Assembly: GCF_900099925.1 (NCBI RefSeq)
Contig: NZ_FNDE01000031.1
Span: 1 to 46,331 of the forward strand
Length of the DNA stretch: 46,331 nt
Source: Aneurinibacillus thermoaerophilus
GTDB lineage: Bacteria > Bacillota > Bacilli > Aneurinibacillales > Aneurinibacillaceae
Reading direction: 5' to 3'
Positions 34,988 to 46,052 of the stretch are shown here, piece after piece. The notes below the pieces were generated by a model. It saw nothing but the letters and a program-made list of their open reading frames with translations. It was not told where the DNA came from and did no database searches. Positions within the stretch are counted from its first letter, which is position 1, and each line of letters begins with the position of its first letter. A program made the position numbers and the translations under genes.

Positions 34988-35013
34988 TGCATCCTTTTTC
35001 TAATCAATCCGTA
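34988..35013 (+). promoter_or_regulatory. Candidate sigma-W promoter of ysdB
   Basis: TGCATC (34988-34993), a 16-bp spacer and CGTA (35010-35013) resemble the sigma-W consensus TGAAAC-N16-CGTA, with four of six -35 bases. In B. subtilis ysdB is a sigma-W target. An overlapping TATAAA could instead be a sigma-A box. Confidence 0.4.
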
Positions 35014-35056
35014 TAAAAAAGTGAATGGATACTTTTGCAAGAAGAGAGGGACTTGC

Positions 35057-35431
35057 ATGTTACGATTATTGTTGCTGCTAGCCATTATTGCGTTCATTGT
35101 CTGGTGGTTTCAATATATATTCAATCCAAAACGCAAACTGGAAAGTGCGCTGGAAAAAAAGCGGACATTTTTTCTGGATGACAGGAACAACGTACGCCGT
35201 AACTTCTTGTTAACATATAAAGGAGTTTTATTTGAAGGGGAAAAATATTTAGGAAATACGGAAGATAAGTTTACGGTAACAAAGATTTCTATCTGGTCCA
35301 GGCAGCCGGAGCGGCTGCACGGTTTGACGCGGAACGATTTTTTCGAGATCGCAGAGATTATCGCCGAAAGCTATCCGGATGCCGAAATCGAGTGGAAAAC
35401 ACCCATTAAAGAGTTTTTACATGATGAATAA
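35057..35431 (+). CDS. ysdB: Sigma-W pathway protein YsdB
   Basis: A 124-aa protein with one N-terminal membrane segment (about 2-20, RLLLLLAIIAFIVWWFQYIF) and a cytoplasmic part with YLGNTEDKFTVTKISIW and a C-terminal WKTPIKEFLHDE. The whole pattern FNPKRKLESALEKKRTFFLD, then RRNFLLTYKGVLFEGEKYLG, matches YsdB by memory of the family. The start is ATG 35057 with GAGAGGGA upstream; the frame opens twelve codons earlier. Function is unknown beyond its envelope-stress regulon. Confidence 0.8.
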   Translation: MLRLLLLLAIIAFIVWWFQYIFNPKRKLESALEKKRTFFLDDRNNVRRNFLLTYKGVLFEGEKYLGNTEDKFTVTKISIWSRQPERLHGLTRNDFFEIAEIIAESYPDAEIEWKTPIKEFLHDE

Positions 35432-35451
35432 ACTTGCTTATTTTTGGCGTG

Positions 35452-35481
35452 TTGATTAATCAGTTTTAGGAAGACTATAAT
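35452..35481 (+). promoter_or_regulatory. Promoter of the 19-aa ORF / small transcript
   Basis: TTGATT (35452-35457), an 18-bp spacer and a perfect TATAAT (35476-35481). The start site would be near 35488, right at the AAGGAGG ribosome site. Confidence 0.55.
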
Positions 35482-35505
35482 CACCATAAGGAGGACTTAA
35501 CAAAA

Positions 35506-35565
35506 ATGATCATTTTTGATCAAACATGGCTTATAAAGATAGCTGCAAAAAAGCGAGAGTATTAG
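35506..35565 (+). CDS. 19-aa microORF in its own transcription unit
   Basis: A perfect AAGGAGG (35488-35494) lies 11 bases before an ATG. The ORF encodes MIIFDQTWLIKIAAKKREY and ends inside the terminator stem. Together with a promoter just upstream and the terminator at 35547-35591, it forms a complete unit of about 105 nt between ysdB and leuB. No homologue is known to me, and it may instead be a small RNA with an incidental ORF. Confidence 0.35.
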   Translation: MIIFDQTWLIKIAAKKREY

Positions 35566-35591
35566 CTGTAACGCTAACCTCTCGCTTTTTT
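35547..35591. terminator. Strong bidirectional terminator, end of the ilv-leu operon
   Basis: AAAAAAGCGAGAG (35547-35559) pairs with CTCTCGCTTTTTT (35579-35591), and an inner TTAGC/GCTAA extends the stem. It has T tracts in both directions. On the minus strand it closes the ilv-leu operon right after leuB. Confidence 0.9.
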
Positions 35592-35597
35592 ATGCCT

Positions 35598-36692
35598 CTA
35601 AGCCTGCACGTATACTTCGTGCATAGCGGCGATAATTTTATCAGCCATTTCTTTCGTGCTGACGGCTTCTTCTTTACTCTTAGCGATATCGGCCGTGCGC
35701 ACGCCGGAATTCAGCACCTTGTGCACGGCTTTCTCAACTGCATTCGCCGCCCGCTCCATACCAAACGAATATTTAAGCATCATTGCCGCAGAGAGAATCG
35801 TGGCAGTCGGGTTTGCTATTCCTTTTCCGGCGATATCAGGCGCCGAACCGTGCACCGGTTCATACAAGCCGAAGTTACCGTCCGCCAACGAAGCGGATGG
35901 CAGCATGCCGATAGAGCCTGTCAGCATGGACGCTTCATCGCTCAAAATATCACCGAACATATTTTCCGTCACAATCGTATCAAACTGCTTCGGCCAGCGG
36001 AGCAGTTCCATCGCGCAGGAATCGACGAGCTGATGGCGCAACTCAACATCCGGATAATCGTGCGCAACCCGATCCACCACTTTGCGCCACAGACGGGAAG
36101 ATTCCAGTACATTCGCTTTATCTACAGACGTAAGCTTTTTACCCCGCAAGCGCGCCACTTCAAACGCACGGCGCACAATCCGTTCGATTTCATATTCGTG
36201 GTAGATCAATTCATCGGATGCTACTTCTCCATTCTCCGTTTTATAGCGCTTCTTCTCACCGAAATAGAGTCCGCCGGTCAATTCACGAATCACCATCAAA
36301 TCAACGCCCCTGACCACTTCTTCTTTCAATGCCGACACTTCCACCATGCAGTCGAGCATGAAAGCCGGACGCAGATTCGCGTACAGGCCAAGCGCCTTGC
36401 GAATACCGAGCAGGCCTGTTTCCGGCCGGAGATGCGCCGGGTTGTTATCCCATTTTGGACCGCCTACCGCGCCAAGCAATACAGCGTCAGAACGGCGCGC
36501 TTTCTCCAGCGTCTCCTCCGGCAACGGCGTGCCATCTTCATCAATAGCACAACCGCCCAAGCGTGCGTATTCAAACGTAAACGTAACATCTTCCAGCTTT
36601 TCTACAGCTTTTAACACATGTATCGCTTGCTCGATAACTTCCGGCCCGATCCCATCGCCAGGCAACACAGTAATAGTAAACGTTTGGCTCAT
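35598..36692 (-). CDS. leuB: 3-isopropylmalate dehydrogenase
   Basis: NAD-dependent oxidative decarboxylation of 3-isopropylmalate in leucine synthesis. The 364-aa protein opens with [20 protein letters not shown]. It has the substrate residues in RPAFMLDCM and [10 protein letters not shown], the [15 protein letters not shown] helix, K/D catalytic positions in [13 protein letters not shown] and [11 protein letters not shown], and the NAD loop [20 protein letters not shown]. It starts 18 bp after leuA. The operon stops here; leuC and leuD, which follow in B. subtilis, are absent and must lie elsewhere. Confidence 0.97.
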   Translation of the reverse strand: MSQTFTITVLPGDGIGPEVIEQAIHVLKAVEKLEDVTFTFEYARLGGCAIDEDGTPLPEETLEKARRSDAVLLGAVGGPKWDNNPAHLRPETGLLGIRKALGLYANLRPAFMLDCMVEVSALKEEVVRGVDLMVIRELTGGLYFGEKKRYKTENGEVASDELIYHEYEIERIVRRAFEVARLRGKKLTSVDKANVLESSRLWRKVVDRVAHDYPDVELRHQLVDSCAMELLRWPKQFDTIVTENMFGDILSDEASMLTGSIGMLPSASLADGNFGLYEPVHGSAPDIAGKGIANPTATILSAAMMLKYSFGMERAANAVEKAVHKVLNSGVRTADIAKSKEEAVSTKEMADKIIAAMHEVYVQA

Positions 36693-36710
36693 GCTTCGTT
36701 CCTTCCTCTC

Positions 36711-38243
36711 TTACATTACGACTTCCACGGCGTCACCGCGGCGTACAATCAATTTATTCAACGCGCGTAGATACGCTTTGGCGCTCGCTTCCAGCACATC
36801 TGTGCTTACACCGCGTCCCTGTACTGTGCAATCCCCCTGGGAAAGGCGTACGTACACTTCGCCAAGCGCATCTTTTCCTTGAGTAATGGATAAAATCTTG
36901 TAGTCTTCTAATACTACTTCTTCATTCGTTACGCGATCAATCGCCTTATAAATGGAATCGACGGAGCCGTTGCCGCACGCAGCTTCTTCAAGTACCCGCC
37001 CATCTGCGGTACGTACGCGCACACTAGCGGTCGGAACGGAATGGTTGCCGTACGAAAGTTGAATGTTTTCAAGAATATATGTTTCTGGAATATTGGTAAT
37101 TTTTGCATCTACCAGCGCGATGATATCTTCATCACTGATATCTTTCTTTCGATCGCACAATTCTTTAAAGCGGAAAAATGCGTCATCCAGCTCTTTTTGC
37201 GTTAAATGATAACCCAGTTCCTGCAATTTATCTTTGAAAGCATGGCGGCCAGACAGCTTACCAAGCACAAGACGGTTGGATTTGACACCGACACGTTCCG
37301 GACGGATAATTTCATAAGTCGTTACTTCTTTCAATACACCGTCCTGGTGAATGCCAGACTCATGCGCAAACGCGTTGGCCCCCACTACCGCTTTGTTGCC
37401 CGGTACAATCATACCGGTTAAGCGGCTGACCAGTTTACTTGTGCGCGCGATTTCTTCCAGTTTCAAATTTGTGATCGCCTGATAGAAATCTTTGCGCGTA
37501 TCAAGCGCCAGCGCCACCTCTTCCAACGCAACGTTCCCCGCGCGTTCACCGATCCCGTTAATCGTGCCTTCCACCTGGGTGGCTCCGGCCTGGATGGCAG
37601 CCAGTGTATTGGCAACCGCCATGCCAAGATCGTCATGGCAGTGACAGCTTAACTTCACGTTCTCAATACCGTGTACATTGTTTAATATCTGGGTAAAGAT
37701 ATTGGCATATTCCGCAGGCATCGTGTATCCTACCGTGTCCGGAAGATTGATAATTGTTGCACCTGCATCCACGACCGCCTGCACCACTTCAATCAGGAAT
37801 GGAATCTCGGTACGAGAAGCGTCTTCGCAGGAAAACTCAACCATATCAAAATATTTCTTTCCATACTTTACCGCTGCCACCGCACGCTCAACAATCTGTT
37901 CCTTCGTCATGTTCAATTTATACTTGCGATGAATCGGAGACGTAGCAATAAATGTATGCAAGCATGCGGATTCGGCATCACCCAATGCCTCCCACGCTTT
38001 GTCAATATCTTTCTCCGACGCGCGGGACAAGCTAACAATCGTCGAGTTCTTCACCCGTTTGGCAATTTCACGAATAGCCTGTAAATCTCCTGGGGAGGCA
38101 GCGGCAAACCCTGCCTCAATCCGGCTTACCCCCAGGCGCTCCAGTTGCAAAGCAATTTCCAGTTTTTCTGCGGCGCTTAAGTTGACCCCTGGGGACTGTT
38201 CACCGTCCCGCAGGGTGGTATCAAAAACTTCGATTGTACGCAT
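36711..38243 (-). CDS. leuA: 2-isopropylmalate synthase
   Basis: Condenses 2-ketoisovalerate with acetyl-CoA, the committed step to leucine, feedback-inhibited by leucine. The 510-aa protein has the TIM barrel with the [20 protein letters not shown] signature (8-27) and the metal-binding HxH in [20 protein letters not shown] (about 198-217). GLNG-type motif is seen as [11 protein letters not shown]. The C-terminal regulatory domain (about 390-510) has [18 protein letters not shown]. The start lies 11 bases after GGAGGTGG. Confidence 0.97.
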   Translation of the reverse strand: MRTIEVFDTTLRDGEQSPGVNLSAAEKLEIALQLERLGVSRIEAGFAAASPGDLQAIREIAKRVKNSTIVSLSRASEKDIDKAWEALGDAESACLHTFIATSPIHRKYKLNMTKEQIVERAVAAVKYGKKYFDMVEFSCEDASRTEIPFLIEVVQAVVDAGATIINLPDTVGYTMPAEYANIFTQILNNVHGIENVKLSCHCHDDLGMAVANTLAAIQAGATQVEGTINGIGERAGNVALEEVALALDTRKDFYQAITNLKLEEIARTSKLVSRLTGMIVPGNKAVVGANAFAHESGIHQDGVLKEVTTYEIIRPERVGVKSNRLVLGKLSGRHAFKDKLQELGYHLTQKELDDAFFRFKELCDRKKDISDEDIIALVDAKITNIPETYILENIQLSYGNHSVPTASVRVRTADGRVLEEAACGNGSVDSIYKAIDRVTNEEVVLEDYKILSITQGKDALGEVYVRLSQGDCTVQGRGVSTDVLEASAKAYLRALNKLIVRRGDAVEVVM

Positions 38244-38276
38244 GCCCTATGGCCACCTCCACAATTTTTATTGAGC

Positions 38277-39825
<1,549 letters not shown>

Positions 39826-39826
39826 G

Positions 39827-41572
39827 TTACTCTTCATCTCCCAGCACCATTTGATCAAGTGTGTTTCCGGCTGCTACCATCGGATAGACGTTTTCTTCCG
39901 GCTCTACCACAAATTCCACAAGAACAGGCCCTTTTGTATTCATGGCTTCCTGCCACACCCGCTCCGCTTCTTCTTCCGTTGACGCTCGCAAGCCTTTAAT
40001 GCCGTACGCGTCAGCCAACTTCACAAAATCCACGCTCGTGCTCAAATCAATCTGGCTGTAACGATGCTCATAGAACAGCTCCTGCCATTGACGTACCATG
40101 CCAAGGCATTTGTTATTGATGATGACAATTTTGATCGGCAAATTATGGTTTGCAACAACCGCCAGTTCTTGCTGGTTCATCTGAAAGCCACCGTCGCCGC
40201 TTACCGAAATAACCGTCTTATTCGGATGGGCGAACTGCGCACCGATGGCCGCCGGGAATCCGAATCCCATCGTGCCAAGTCCTCCAGAAGAGATAATCGA
40301 GCGCTGGCCGCTGAACTTGAAAAACTGAGCCACCCACATCTGATGCTGCCCAACGTCAGTCGTTACAATCGCGTCGCCGCCTGTGGATTCGTACATAATT
40401 TCGATGGCTCGTTGCGGTTTCAACATCCCTGTCGGACTTGGTTTATACGAGTACGGATGTTGCGCGTTCCAAGCATGAATCTGTTCCACCCAGGCATCGC
40501 TGTCGGCCCGCTCTACCTTCGGAAGAGCAGCAAGCAACACATTTTTCACGTCACCAACAATCGGGATATACGTTTCAACGTTTTTGCCGATTTCCGCCGG
40601 GTCAATGTCCACGTGAACAATTTTGGCATTAGGTGCGAATTCCTTCGTCCGTCCCATCGTAATCCGATCATCGAAACGCGCGCCTAGGTTAATCAATAAA
40701 TCCGTGTTAAGCAATGCCATATTGGAAGCGTAAGAACCGTGCATCCCCGGCATGCCCGGACAGAGACGGTGCGTTCCTGGGAAGCCGGCCAGCCCCATAA
40801 AAGTTGGAATAACCGGAATATTAGCTTTTTCTGCGAATTCTAATAATTCTTTTTCCGCCCCAGCGGCAATGATACCTCCGCCAGCCAGAATCACCGGTTT
40901 TTTCGCTTCAGAAATGGCATGGAGCATGCGCTCGATCTGTAAACTGTTCGGTTTAACAGTAGGATTATAGGTGCGAAGCTTTACCGTTTCCGGATAATAG
41001 AACGGAGCCTTCGCATTGCTTACATCTTTTGGAATATCAATGAGTACAGGGCCCGGACGTCCAGTAGTCGCGATATGGAACGCTTCTTTCACAATGCGCG
41101 GCAAGTCTTTGACATCTCGAACAAAGTAGTTATGCTTCGTAATCGGAAGTGTAATGCCCGTGATGTTCGCCTCCTGAAACGCGTCTGTGCCGATAAGATG
41201 CTGGGCAACGTTTCCCGTAATGCAAACGAGCGGTACCGAGTCCATATACGCGGTGGCGATTCCCGTTACCAGATTGGTAGCTCCCGGACCGGAAGTAGCG
41301 ATGACGACACCCGGCTTTCCGGTTGCACGCGCATAGCCATCAGCCGCGTGAATAGCTCCCTGCTCATGGCGCGTCAAAATATGTTTCAGGTGACTCGAAT
41401 AGAGCGAATCGTAAATCGGAAGGACAGCGCCGCCCGGGTATCCAAAAACATACTTCACACCTTCCAACAGAAGACAGCGCAGTAACATATCGGAACCCGT
41501 CATTACTTCTCCCATTTCGATAGGCGGCAACGAAGCTTTTTGATTCTCAATCATCGCCGTATCTGTGCTCAT
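39827..41572 (-). CDS. ilvB: Acetolactate synthase catalytic (large) subunit
   Basis: ThDP-, FAD- and Mg-dependent enzyme, the first common step of branched-chain amino-acid synthesis. The 581-aa protein has the catalytic Glu in TRHEQGAIHAADGYARATGK, the FAD region in the middle domain and the ThDP motif GDGGFQMNQQELAVVANHNL with IIINNKCLGMVRQWQELFY. The ATG 41572 follows AAAGGAGG. First gene of the ilvBNC-leuAB operon, behind the Leu T-box leader. Confidence 0.98.
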   Translation of the reverse strand: MSTDTAMIENQKASLPPIEMGEVMTGSDMLLRCLLLEGVKYVFGYPGGAVLPIYDSLYSSHLKHILTRHEQGAIHAADGYARATGKPGVVIATSGPGATNLVTGIATAYMDSVPLVCITGNVAQHLIGTDAFQEANITGITLPITKHNYFVRDVKDLPRIVKEAFHIATTGRPGPVLIDIPKDVSNAKAPFYYPETVKLRTYNPTVKPNSLQIERMLHAISEAKKPVILAGGGIIAAGAEKELLEFAEKANIPVIPTFMGLAGFPGTHRLCPGMPGMHGSYASNMALLNTDLLINLGARFDDRITMGRTKEFAPNAKIVHVDIDPAEIGKNVETYIPIVGDVKNVLLAALPKVERADSDAWVEQIHAWNAQHPYSYKPSPTGMLKPQRAIEIMYESTGGDAIVTTDVGQHQMWVAQFFKFSGQRSIISSGGLGTMGFGFPAAIGAQFAHPNKTVISVSGDGGFQMNQQELAVVANHNLPIKIVIINNKCLGMVRQWQELFYEHRYSQIDLSTSVDFVKLADAYGIKGLRASTEEEAERVWQEAMNTKGPVLVEFVVEPEENVYPMVAAGNTLDQMVLGDEE

Positions 41573-41670
41573 GATAGTTCCTCCTTTAAGACTTTCTCTC
41601 TCCATTGTTAAAATAATCTAAAAATTTATGCTGGACAGAGTACAACTTTATGCCTCCGCCCGTCATACCA

Positions 41671-42030
41671 GAAAAAAGAGTAAAAAAGAAAACCCTTTCA
41701 CCCCCCTGACTCTCCTTGAGCGTCAGTCTGGGGCGAAAGAGTTTCGCGGTACCACCCAAAATTCATTGCCGCCTCACGGTCGGCAACCTCGGCGAGTCAG
41801 CGTTCGTCCGCCGACTCTAACACGTAACGCGTGTTCCACGGCCCATCCCTACTGGAATCGCTTCGTTCAGGATAGCAACTCAGGGGTGAGATATATACAG
41901 CATTCTTATCCGGCTTCCACCATCCCGGACTCTCTAGGAAGAAGAGGCCATATACGTGTCCCCGTCAACGTTATTCTTCATTATTCTTTCAATTTTCAAT
42001 CTGAAGAACTATTAATCATTTATGATATTA
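41671..42030 (-). promoter_or_regulatory. T-box leader, Leu specific, upstream of ilvBNC-leuAB
   Basis: The minus strand has GGGTGGTACCGCG at 41757-41745, followed by a terminator (CTTTC...GAAAG outer arms at 41695-41699 / 41735-41739, then T tracts to 41671). The specifier region reads CTC then A and CCCCTGAG, which aligns with UUC-A-CTCCCGAG in the pheS leader of this window. The codon is thus CUC (Leu, 41890-41888). An out-of-frame AUC (Ile) reading is less consistent. The leader is about 360 nt to the terminator. Confidence 0.9.
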
Positions 42031-42036
42031 CATGCA

Positions 42037-42065
42037 ATTATAGACAGGGATGAAAAATGTGTCAA
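42037..42065 (-). promoter_or_regulatory. Consensus sigma-A promoter of the ilv-leu operon
   Basis: On the minus strand: TTGACA (42065-42060), a 17-bp spacer and TATAAT (42042-42037), a perfect consensus. It fits an operon whose control is mainly by attenuation. Confidence 0.9.
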
Positions 42066-42104
42066 GCCAAAAATTTAAGAAACTTTATAAACTTTTTTAA
42101 ACGA

Positions 42105-43430
42105 CTAAACTGCTGATTCCATGGAATGTTCGGCTTTTAGAATTTTACCTTCCGTCTCCTGTCTGCCCATTCCGTTTAAAATAATATTCAACACGATAGC
42201 GGTAAGACTTCCCGTTACAATCCCACTTTCCATTACCAAGCGCACGCTTTCCGGAAGCTGGGAAAATATCGCTGGCGAAATAGATACCCCCAGGCCAAGG
42301 CCTACAGATGTGGCAATAATAAACATATTCTCGATCCGCTGGAAATTTACGCGCGACAACTGACGAACGCCAGAAGCCATTACCATCCCAAACATCGGAA
42401 TCATGGCTCCTCCAAGAACAGGGTTAGGAATCACTGTCGTCAGCGCCGCTACTTTCGGTAGAAGACCAAGAATCATAATAATGATGCAGGCAGCGATCAC
42501 TACGCTTCTCGCTTTTACTCCGGTCAAAGCAACCAGTCCTACGTTTTGTGAATAGGTTGTATACGGAAACGCTTGAAAGATACCGCCGATAACCTGAGTG
42601 ATTCCTTCTGCCCGTAACCCGCGTTTAATGTCATTCCCGTCAATTTTCTTGTCGCATACTTCAGCAAGCGCAAAGAAAACGCCCGTCGATTCAATCATAC
42701 TCACAATTCCTACCAGAACCATACTGATAATAGCGGATACATGGAAAGTAGGCATACCAAAACGGAAAGGTTCAACCATGTGGAACCAGTCGGCTTTTTT
42801 TACGGTTGAAAAATCTACAAGACCCATAAACGAAGCGACTGACGTACCGATCACTAACGAAAGCAATACGGAAATTGACTTTAAATATCCTGTGAAAAAG
42901 CGATTCATCAACACGATAGATAAAAGCGTGATACCCGCCAAAAACAGGTTGGTTAAGCTGGCGAACTCCGGTGTGTTCGGTTGTCCGACAATGTTGCCCA
43001 TAGCTGCCCCAATCAGCGATGCTCCAATGATAATCACCACAGACCCCGTTACCACAGGCGGAAAAAATTTGATGATTTTATCCATAAACTGAGCCAGAAT
43101 CATAACGATTACGCCAGCGGCGATAATGGCCCCGTATATAGCCGTAATTCCCTGCAATTTACCGATAGCGATCATCGGTCCTACTGCCTGAAAAGCACAC
43201 CCCATCATAATAGGAAGCTTAATTCCAAAATATTTTCCGCCAACAACCTGGAACAGAGAAGCAATCCCACAAGCAAACAAATCAATAGAAATAAGATATG
43301 CGATTTGTTCGGGCGTCATACCAATCGCCGGTCCGACAATTAGCGGAACGACAACCGCTCCTGCATACATGGCTAGTACATGCTGAAAACCAAGCGTTCC
43401 TATCTCCCAAAGCCCTAACTTTTTCTCCAA
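42105..43430 (-). CDS. pbuX: Xanthine permease (NCS2 nucleobase:cation symporter)
   Basis: A 441-aa polytopic transporter with about 13-14 membrane segments. Family motifs are GFQHVLAMYAGAVVVPLIVG near the start, ESTGVFFALAEVCDK and NVGLVALTGVKARSV. It takes up xanthine by proton symport. The start is TTG 43430 with AGGAGGA upstream; the frame extends eight codons further. It lies 58 bp after xpt and shares the guanine-riboswitch promoter. No clear terminator separates it from the ilv promoter at 42037-42065. Confidence 0.92.
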   Translation of the reverse strand: MEKKLGLWEIGTLGFQHVLAMYAGAVVVPLIVGPAIGMTPEQIAYLISIDLFACGIASLFQVVGGKYFGIKLPIMMGCAFQAVGPMIAIGKLQGITAIYGAIIAAGVIVMILAQFMDKIIKFFPPVVTGSVVIIIGASLIGAAMGNIVGQPNTPEFASLTNLFLAGITLLSIVLMNRFFTGYLKSISVLLSLVIGTSVASFMGLVDFSTVKKADWFHMVEPFRFGMPTFHVSAIISMVLVGIVSMIESTGVFFALAEVCDKKIDGNDIKRGLRAEGITQVIGGIFQAFPYTTYSQNVGLVALTGVKARSVVIAACIIIMILGLLPKVAALTTVIPNPVLGGAMIPMFGMVMASGVRQLSRVNFQRIENMFIIATSVGLGLGVSISPAIFSQLPESVRLVMESGIVTGSLTAIVLNIILNGMGRQETEGKILKAEHSMESAV

Positions 43431-43488
43431 GAGAATTCCTCCTAAAAATCGCAAGTATGAAAAAACCTTTAAACACTTGAACCGTTCC

Positions 43489-44082
43489 TCAGCTTTGATG
43501 CTTTACGCATTCCTCAGCAAACTGCACTTCCCCGCCTGCAAACGTGGCGATACGGGCCAGCGATTCGACACGGAATCCGCTCTCACGCAGACGCTTTCCG
43601 CCGTCCTGGAACGCTTTCTCAATCACAATGCCGATCCCTACAACTTCGCTGCCAGCCTGTTCTACGATGCGGGCAAGTCCCATGGCCGCCTCCCCGTTTG
43701 CAAGAAAATCGTCGATGATTAGAATTTTTTCACCTGCTCCAAGAAACTTTTTCAGCACGGTTACCTCGTTTGTTTCGTTCTTCGTAAAAGAATGAACTTG
43801 CGTCACATACGCTTCTTCATTCATTAACGCCGACTTTTTCTTGCGAGCGAATACCACCTTCACATTCAGCTTCAACGCTGCGGTCAGCGCGGCCGCAATC
43901 CCTGAAGATTCGATAGTAAGAACCTTGGTCACCCCTGTATCCGCGAACCGACGGGCGAATTCTTCCCCGATTGCCATCATAAGCTCCGGGTCAATCTGGT
44001 GGTTCAAAAATGAATCAACCTTAAGCACTTTGTCGTTCAGTACATGTCCCTCTTGACGGATTTTCTCTTTGAGCAACTCCAT
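43489..44082 (-). CDS. xpt: Xanthine phosphoribosyltransferase
   Basis: Salvages xanthine to XMP with PRPP. The 197-aa protein starts [20 protein letters not shown], binds PRPP through [21 protein letters not shown] (about 122-142) and has the substrate-specific [15 protein letters not shown] region. The ATG 44082 has GGGAGG upstream; seven further codons are open but lack a site. First gene of xpt-pbuX, as in B. subtilis. Confidence 0.96.
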   Translation of the reverse strand: MELLKEKIRQEGHVLNDKVLKVDSFLNHQIDPELMMAIGEEFARRFADTGVTKVLTIESSGIAAALTAALKLNVKVVFARKKKSALMNEEAYVTQVHSFTKNETNEVTVLKKFLGAGEKILIIDDFLANGEAAMGLARIVEQAGSEVVGIGIVIEKAFQDGGKRLRESGFRVESLARIATFAGGEVQFAEECVKHQS

Positions 44083-44107
44083 GTGTATCCTCCCTTGCGT
44101 CATGCGT

Positions 44108-44159
44108 AAAAAAAATCGGAGGTCTGTTTTCGCTCGCAGGGAGCGAAAACAGACCTCCG
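44108..44159 (-). terminator. Riboswitch-controlled terminator before xpt
   Basis: A perfect 19-bp stem (44117-44135 / 44141-44159) with a 5-nt loop, followed on the minus strand by eight Ts. It is the off-state terminator of the guanine riboswitch. Confidence 0.9.
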
Positions 44160-44224
44160 GATCCTAAAATTGCCTGATCACCTGATCAGACCACAATCCA
44201 TCTCATAAGATCAGTCATGCTTTC

Positions 44225-44293
44225 ACCCGTAGTCAGATTGTTTACGGCAATCTGGTAGAGACTTGCGAGCCATATTCCCGCGATTATACGAGC
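44225..44293 (-). promoter_or_regulatory. Guanine-class purine riboswitch aptamer
   Basis: On the minus strand: CGTATAATC, AATATGG, AGTCTCTACC, CCGTAAACAATCTGACTACG. These are the conserved P1, J1-2, J2-3 and J3-1 core. The specificity base (position 74 in xpt numbering) is C in GACTA, which marks guanine/hypoxanthine rather than adenine. A TATAAT box (44331-44326) lies upstream for the promoter, with a poor -35. Ligand binding lets the perfect terminator at 44108-44159 form and shuts xpt-pbuX off. Confidence 0.92.
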
Positions 44294-44344
44294 GTCGTTA
44301 ATGTTCGTTTTTTGCTGACGGAGTCATTATACATAATCCGCATG

Positions 44345-44387
44345 AAAAAATAAAGTCCGGATTTACAAAAAATCCGAACTTTTTTTT
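44345..44387 (-). terminator. Terminator after pepA
   Basis: AAAGTCCGGATTT (44352-44364) pairs with AAATCCGAACTTT (44370-44382) with one mismatch and is followed on the minus strand by ATTTTTT. Confidence 0.75.
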
Positions 44388-44442
44388 AGATATTTATTGA
44401 ATCATTCGCTTTCTTTTCTTATTTTACCGCAAAAATCAGAAC

Positions 44443-45951
44443 TTACTGCGATTTTGCAGATTCCGCGCGGCGCAGCGCCAGGATCGCCAGTGTGCGCACC
44501 ATAGCTCCTGTGCCGCCCGCAGGGGACAAGTCGCTTGCCTTATCCGCCCATGCAGTACCCGCAATATCAAGGTGCACCCATGGCGTATCTTCCGCAAATT
44601 CACCAACAAACAGCCCTGCCGTGATCGTACCAGCATTGCGTCCACCCGTATTCTTCAAATCAGCAATCTCGCTTTTGATTTGTTCTTTGTACGGCTTATA
44701 GCCAGGAAGTCTCCAGAGCCGTTCACCAGCTTCGCCAGCCGCTTCCATTACTTCTTCCATCAACGCTTCGTCATTCGTCAGTGCGGCCGTCGTACACGTG
44801 CCAAGCGCAATAAGAGCCGCTCCCGTTAGTGTAGCAAGATCAATCAAATAATCCGCACCCATTTTTCGTGCATAGCTCATACCATCGGCAAGAATGAGCC
44901 GACCTTCCGCATCCGTGTTGAGAATTTCCACCGTTTTACCGCTCATTGTCGTAATAACATCACCTGGCTTTAACGCGGAACCGCTGGGCATGTTCTCTGT
45001 CGTCGGAATCACAGCAGCGATATTGATGGCTGGTTTTAGCGTACCAATGGCTTCCATTGCACCAAGCACAGAAGCCGCTCCCCCCATGTCACCTTTCATT
45101 TCTTCCATGCCTTGTCCCGGCTTCAAGGAAATACCGCCGGAATCGAACGTGATTCCTTTGCCGACAAGTCCCAGCACATTCTCCCACTTTTCCGTTCCGC
45201 GATACTTAATGGCAATTAACTTCGGCGGTTCAACCGAACCTTGGCTTACGCCCAGCAACCCGCCCATGCCATATACCTCCATGTCGGCTTTATCGAGGAT
45301 TTCCACTTCCATACCATGGCGCTCAGCGATTTCTTTTGCTTTTTCCGCAAGCACAGTGGGCGTCAAATAATTGCCGGGCATATTCACAAGATCGCGCGCC
45401 AGGTTCGTGCCGCGTGCCAGCGCTTCGGCAATATACGCCCCTTCCTTAGCATCGTCAATGTTCTCTTCCGGGCACAGCACAGTCATTTCTTCAAGGGAGG
45501 GCCTGTCTTCCGCTTCTTTGTGATAGCCAGGAAAACGGTAATTGGCAAGTAGTGCTCCCTCCACAATCGCATGTGTCGCGTCATATGCGCCAAGCATCTG
45601 TGCCTCACCATCCAGCACAAATACAATCCTGGTTACTTGTGCTTTCAGCGCCTCCTTTACGGCGCGCGCCGCAACTTCACGCAAATCTTCAAACGTCAAT
45701 TCGTCTTTCTTTCCAAGACCGATGGTCATAATGCGGCGTATGCCCAGCTTTCCAAACGTATGTATGAACTGTACGCTTTTTTGCTTGCCGTTGATTTCCC
45801 CGTCCACAAACAATGCAGACAGCGCTCCTCCCATTTTTTCATCAGCTTCTTTTAAAGAGACAGGTAGCACGGTTTGACCTTCAAAAATCCCGACGATAGC
45901 ACATTGAGCAGAAAAATCTTGCAACTTTCCACTTTTCACTTCTATTTTCAT
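44443..45951 (-). CDS. pepA: Cytosol (leucyl) aminopeptidase, M17 family
   Basis: A 502-aa hexameric two-zinc aminopeptidase. The N-terminal macro-like domain (about 1-160) is followed by the catalytic domain with GKGITFDSGGISLKPG, EEMKGDMGGAASV (metal-ligand Lys/Asp), the family signature NTDAEGRL and GATLTGAALIALG-like ATLTGAALIALG. The ATG has GGAGGTG ten bases upstream. It is transcribed towards its own terminator. An insertion sequence begins about 100 bp upstream, so its native promoter region may be altered. Confidence 0.96.
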   Translation of the reverse strand: MKIEVKSGKLQDFSAQCAIVGIFEGQTVLPVSLKEADEKMGGALSALFVDGEINGKQKSVQFIHTFGKLGIRRIMTIGLGKKDELTFEDLREVAARAVKEALKAQVTRIVFVLDGEAQMLGAYDATHAIVEGALLANYRFPGYHKEAEDRPSLEEMTVLCPEENIDDAKEGAYIAEALARGTNLARDLVNMPGNYLTPTVLAEKAKEIAERHGMEVEILDKADMEVYGMGGLLGVSQGSVEPPKLIAIKYRGTEKWENVLGLVGKGITFDSGGISLKPGQGMEEMKGDMGGAASVLGAMEAIGTLKPAINIAAVIPTTENMPSGSALKPGDVITTMSGKTVEILNTDAEGRLILADGMSYARKMGADYLIDLATLTGAALIALGTCTTAALTNDEALMEEVMEAAGEAGERLWRLPGYKPYKEQIKSEIADLKNTGGRNAGTITAGLFVGEFAEDTPWVHLDIAGTAWADKASDLSPAGGTGAMVRTLAILALRRAESAKSQ

Positions 45952-46052
45952 CGCTTTGCACCTCCAATGAAAATTTTATCAATAAATGTACTGTAGTTGA
46001 GCAATTTTCATTACAATAATTACCATGTAAAAAGAGACAAACGGAGTACCCC

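Noticed and set aside
35526-36614. 362-codon plus-strand open frame
   Set aside because: Antisense shadow of leuB, rich in His/Arg/Phe as expected for a complement of a GC-biased gene, and without a ribosome site.
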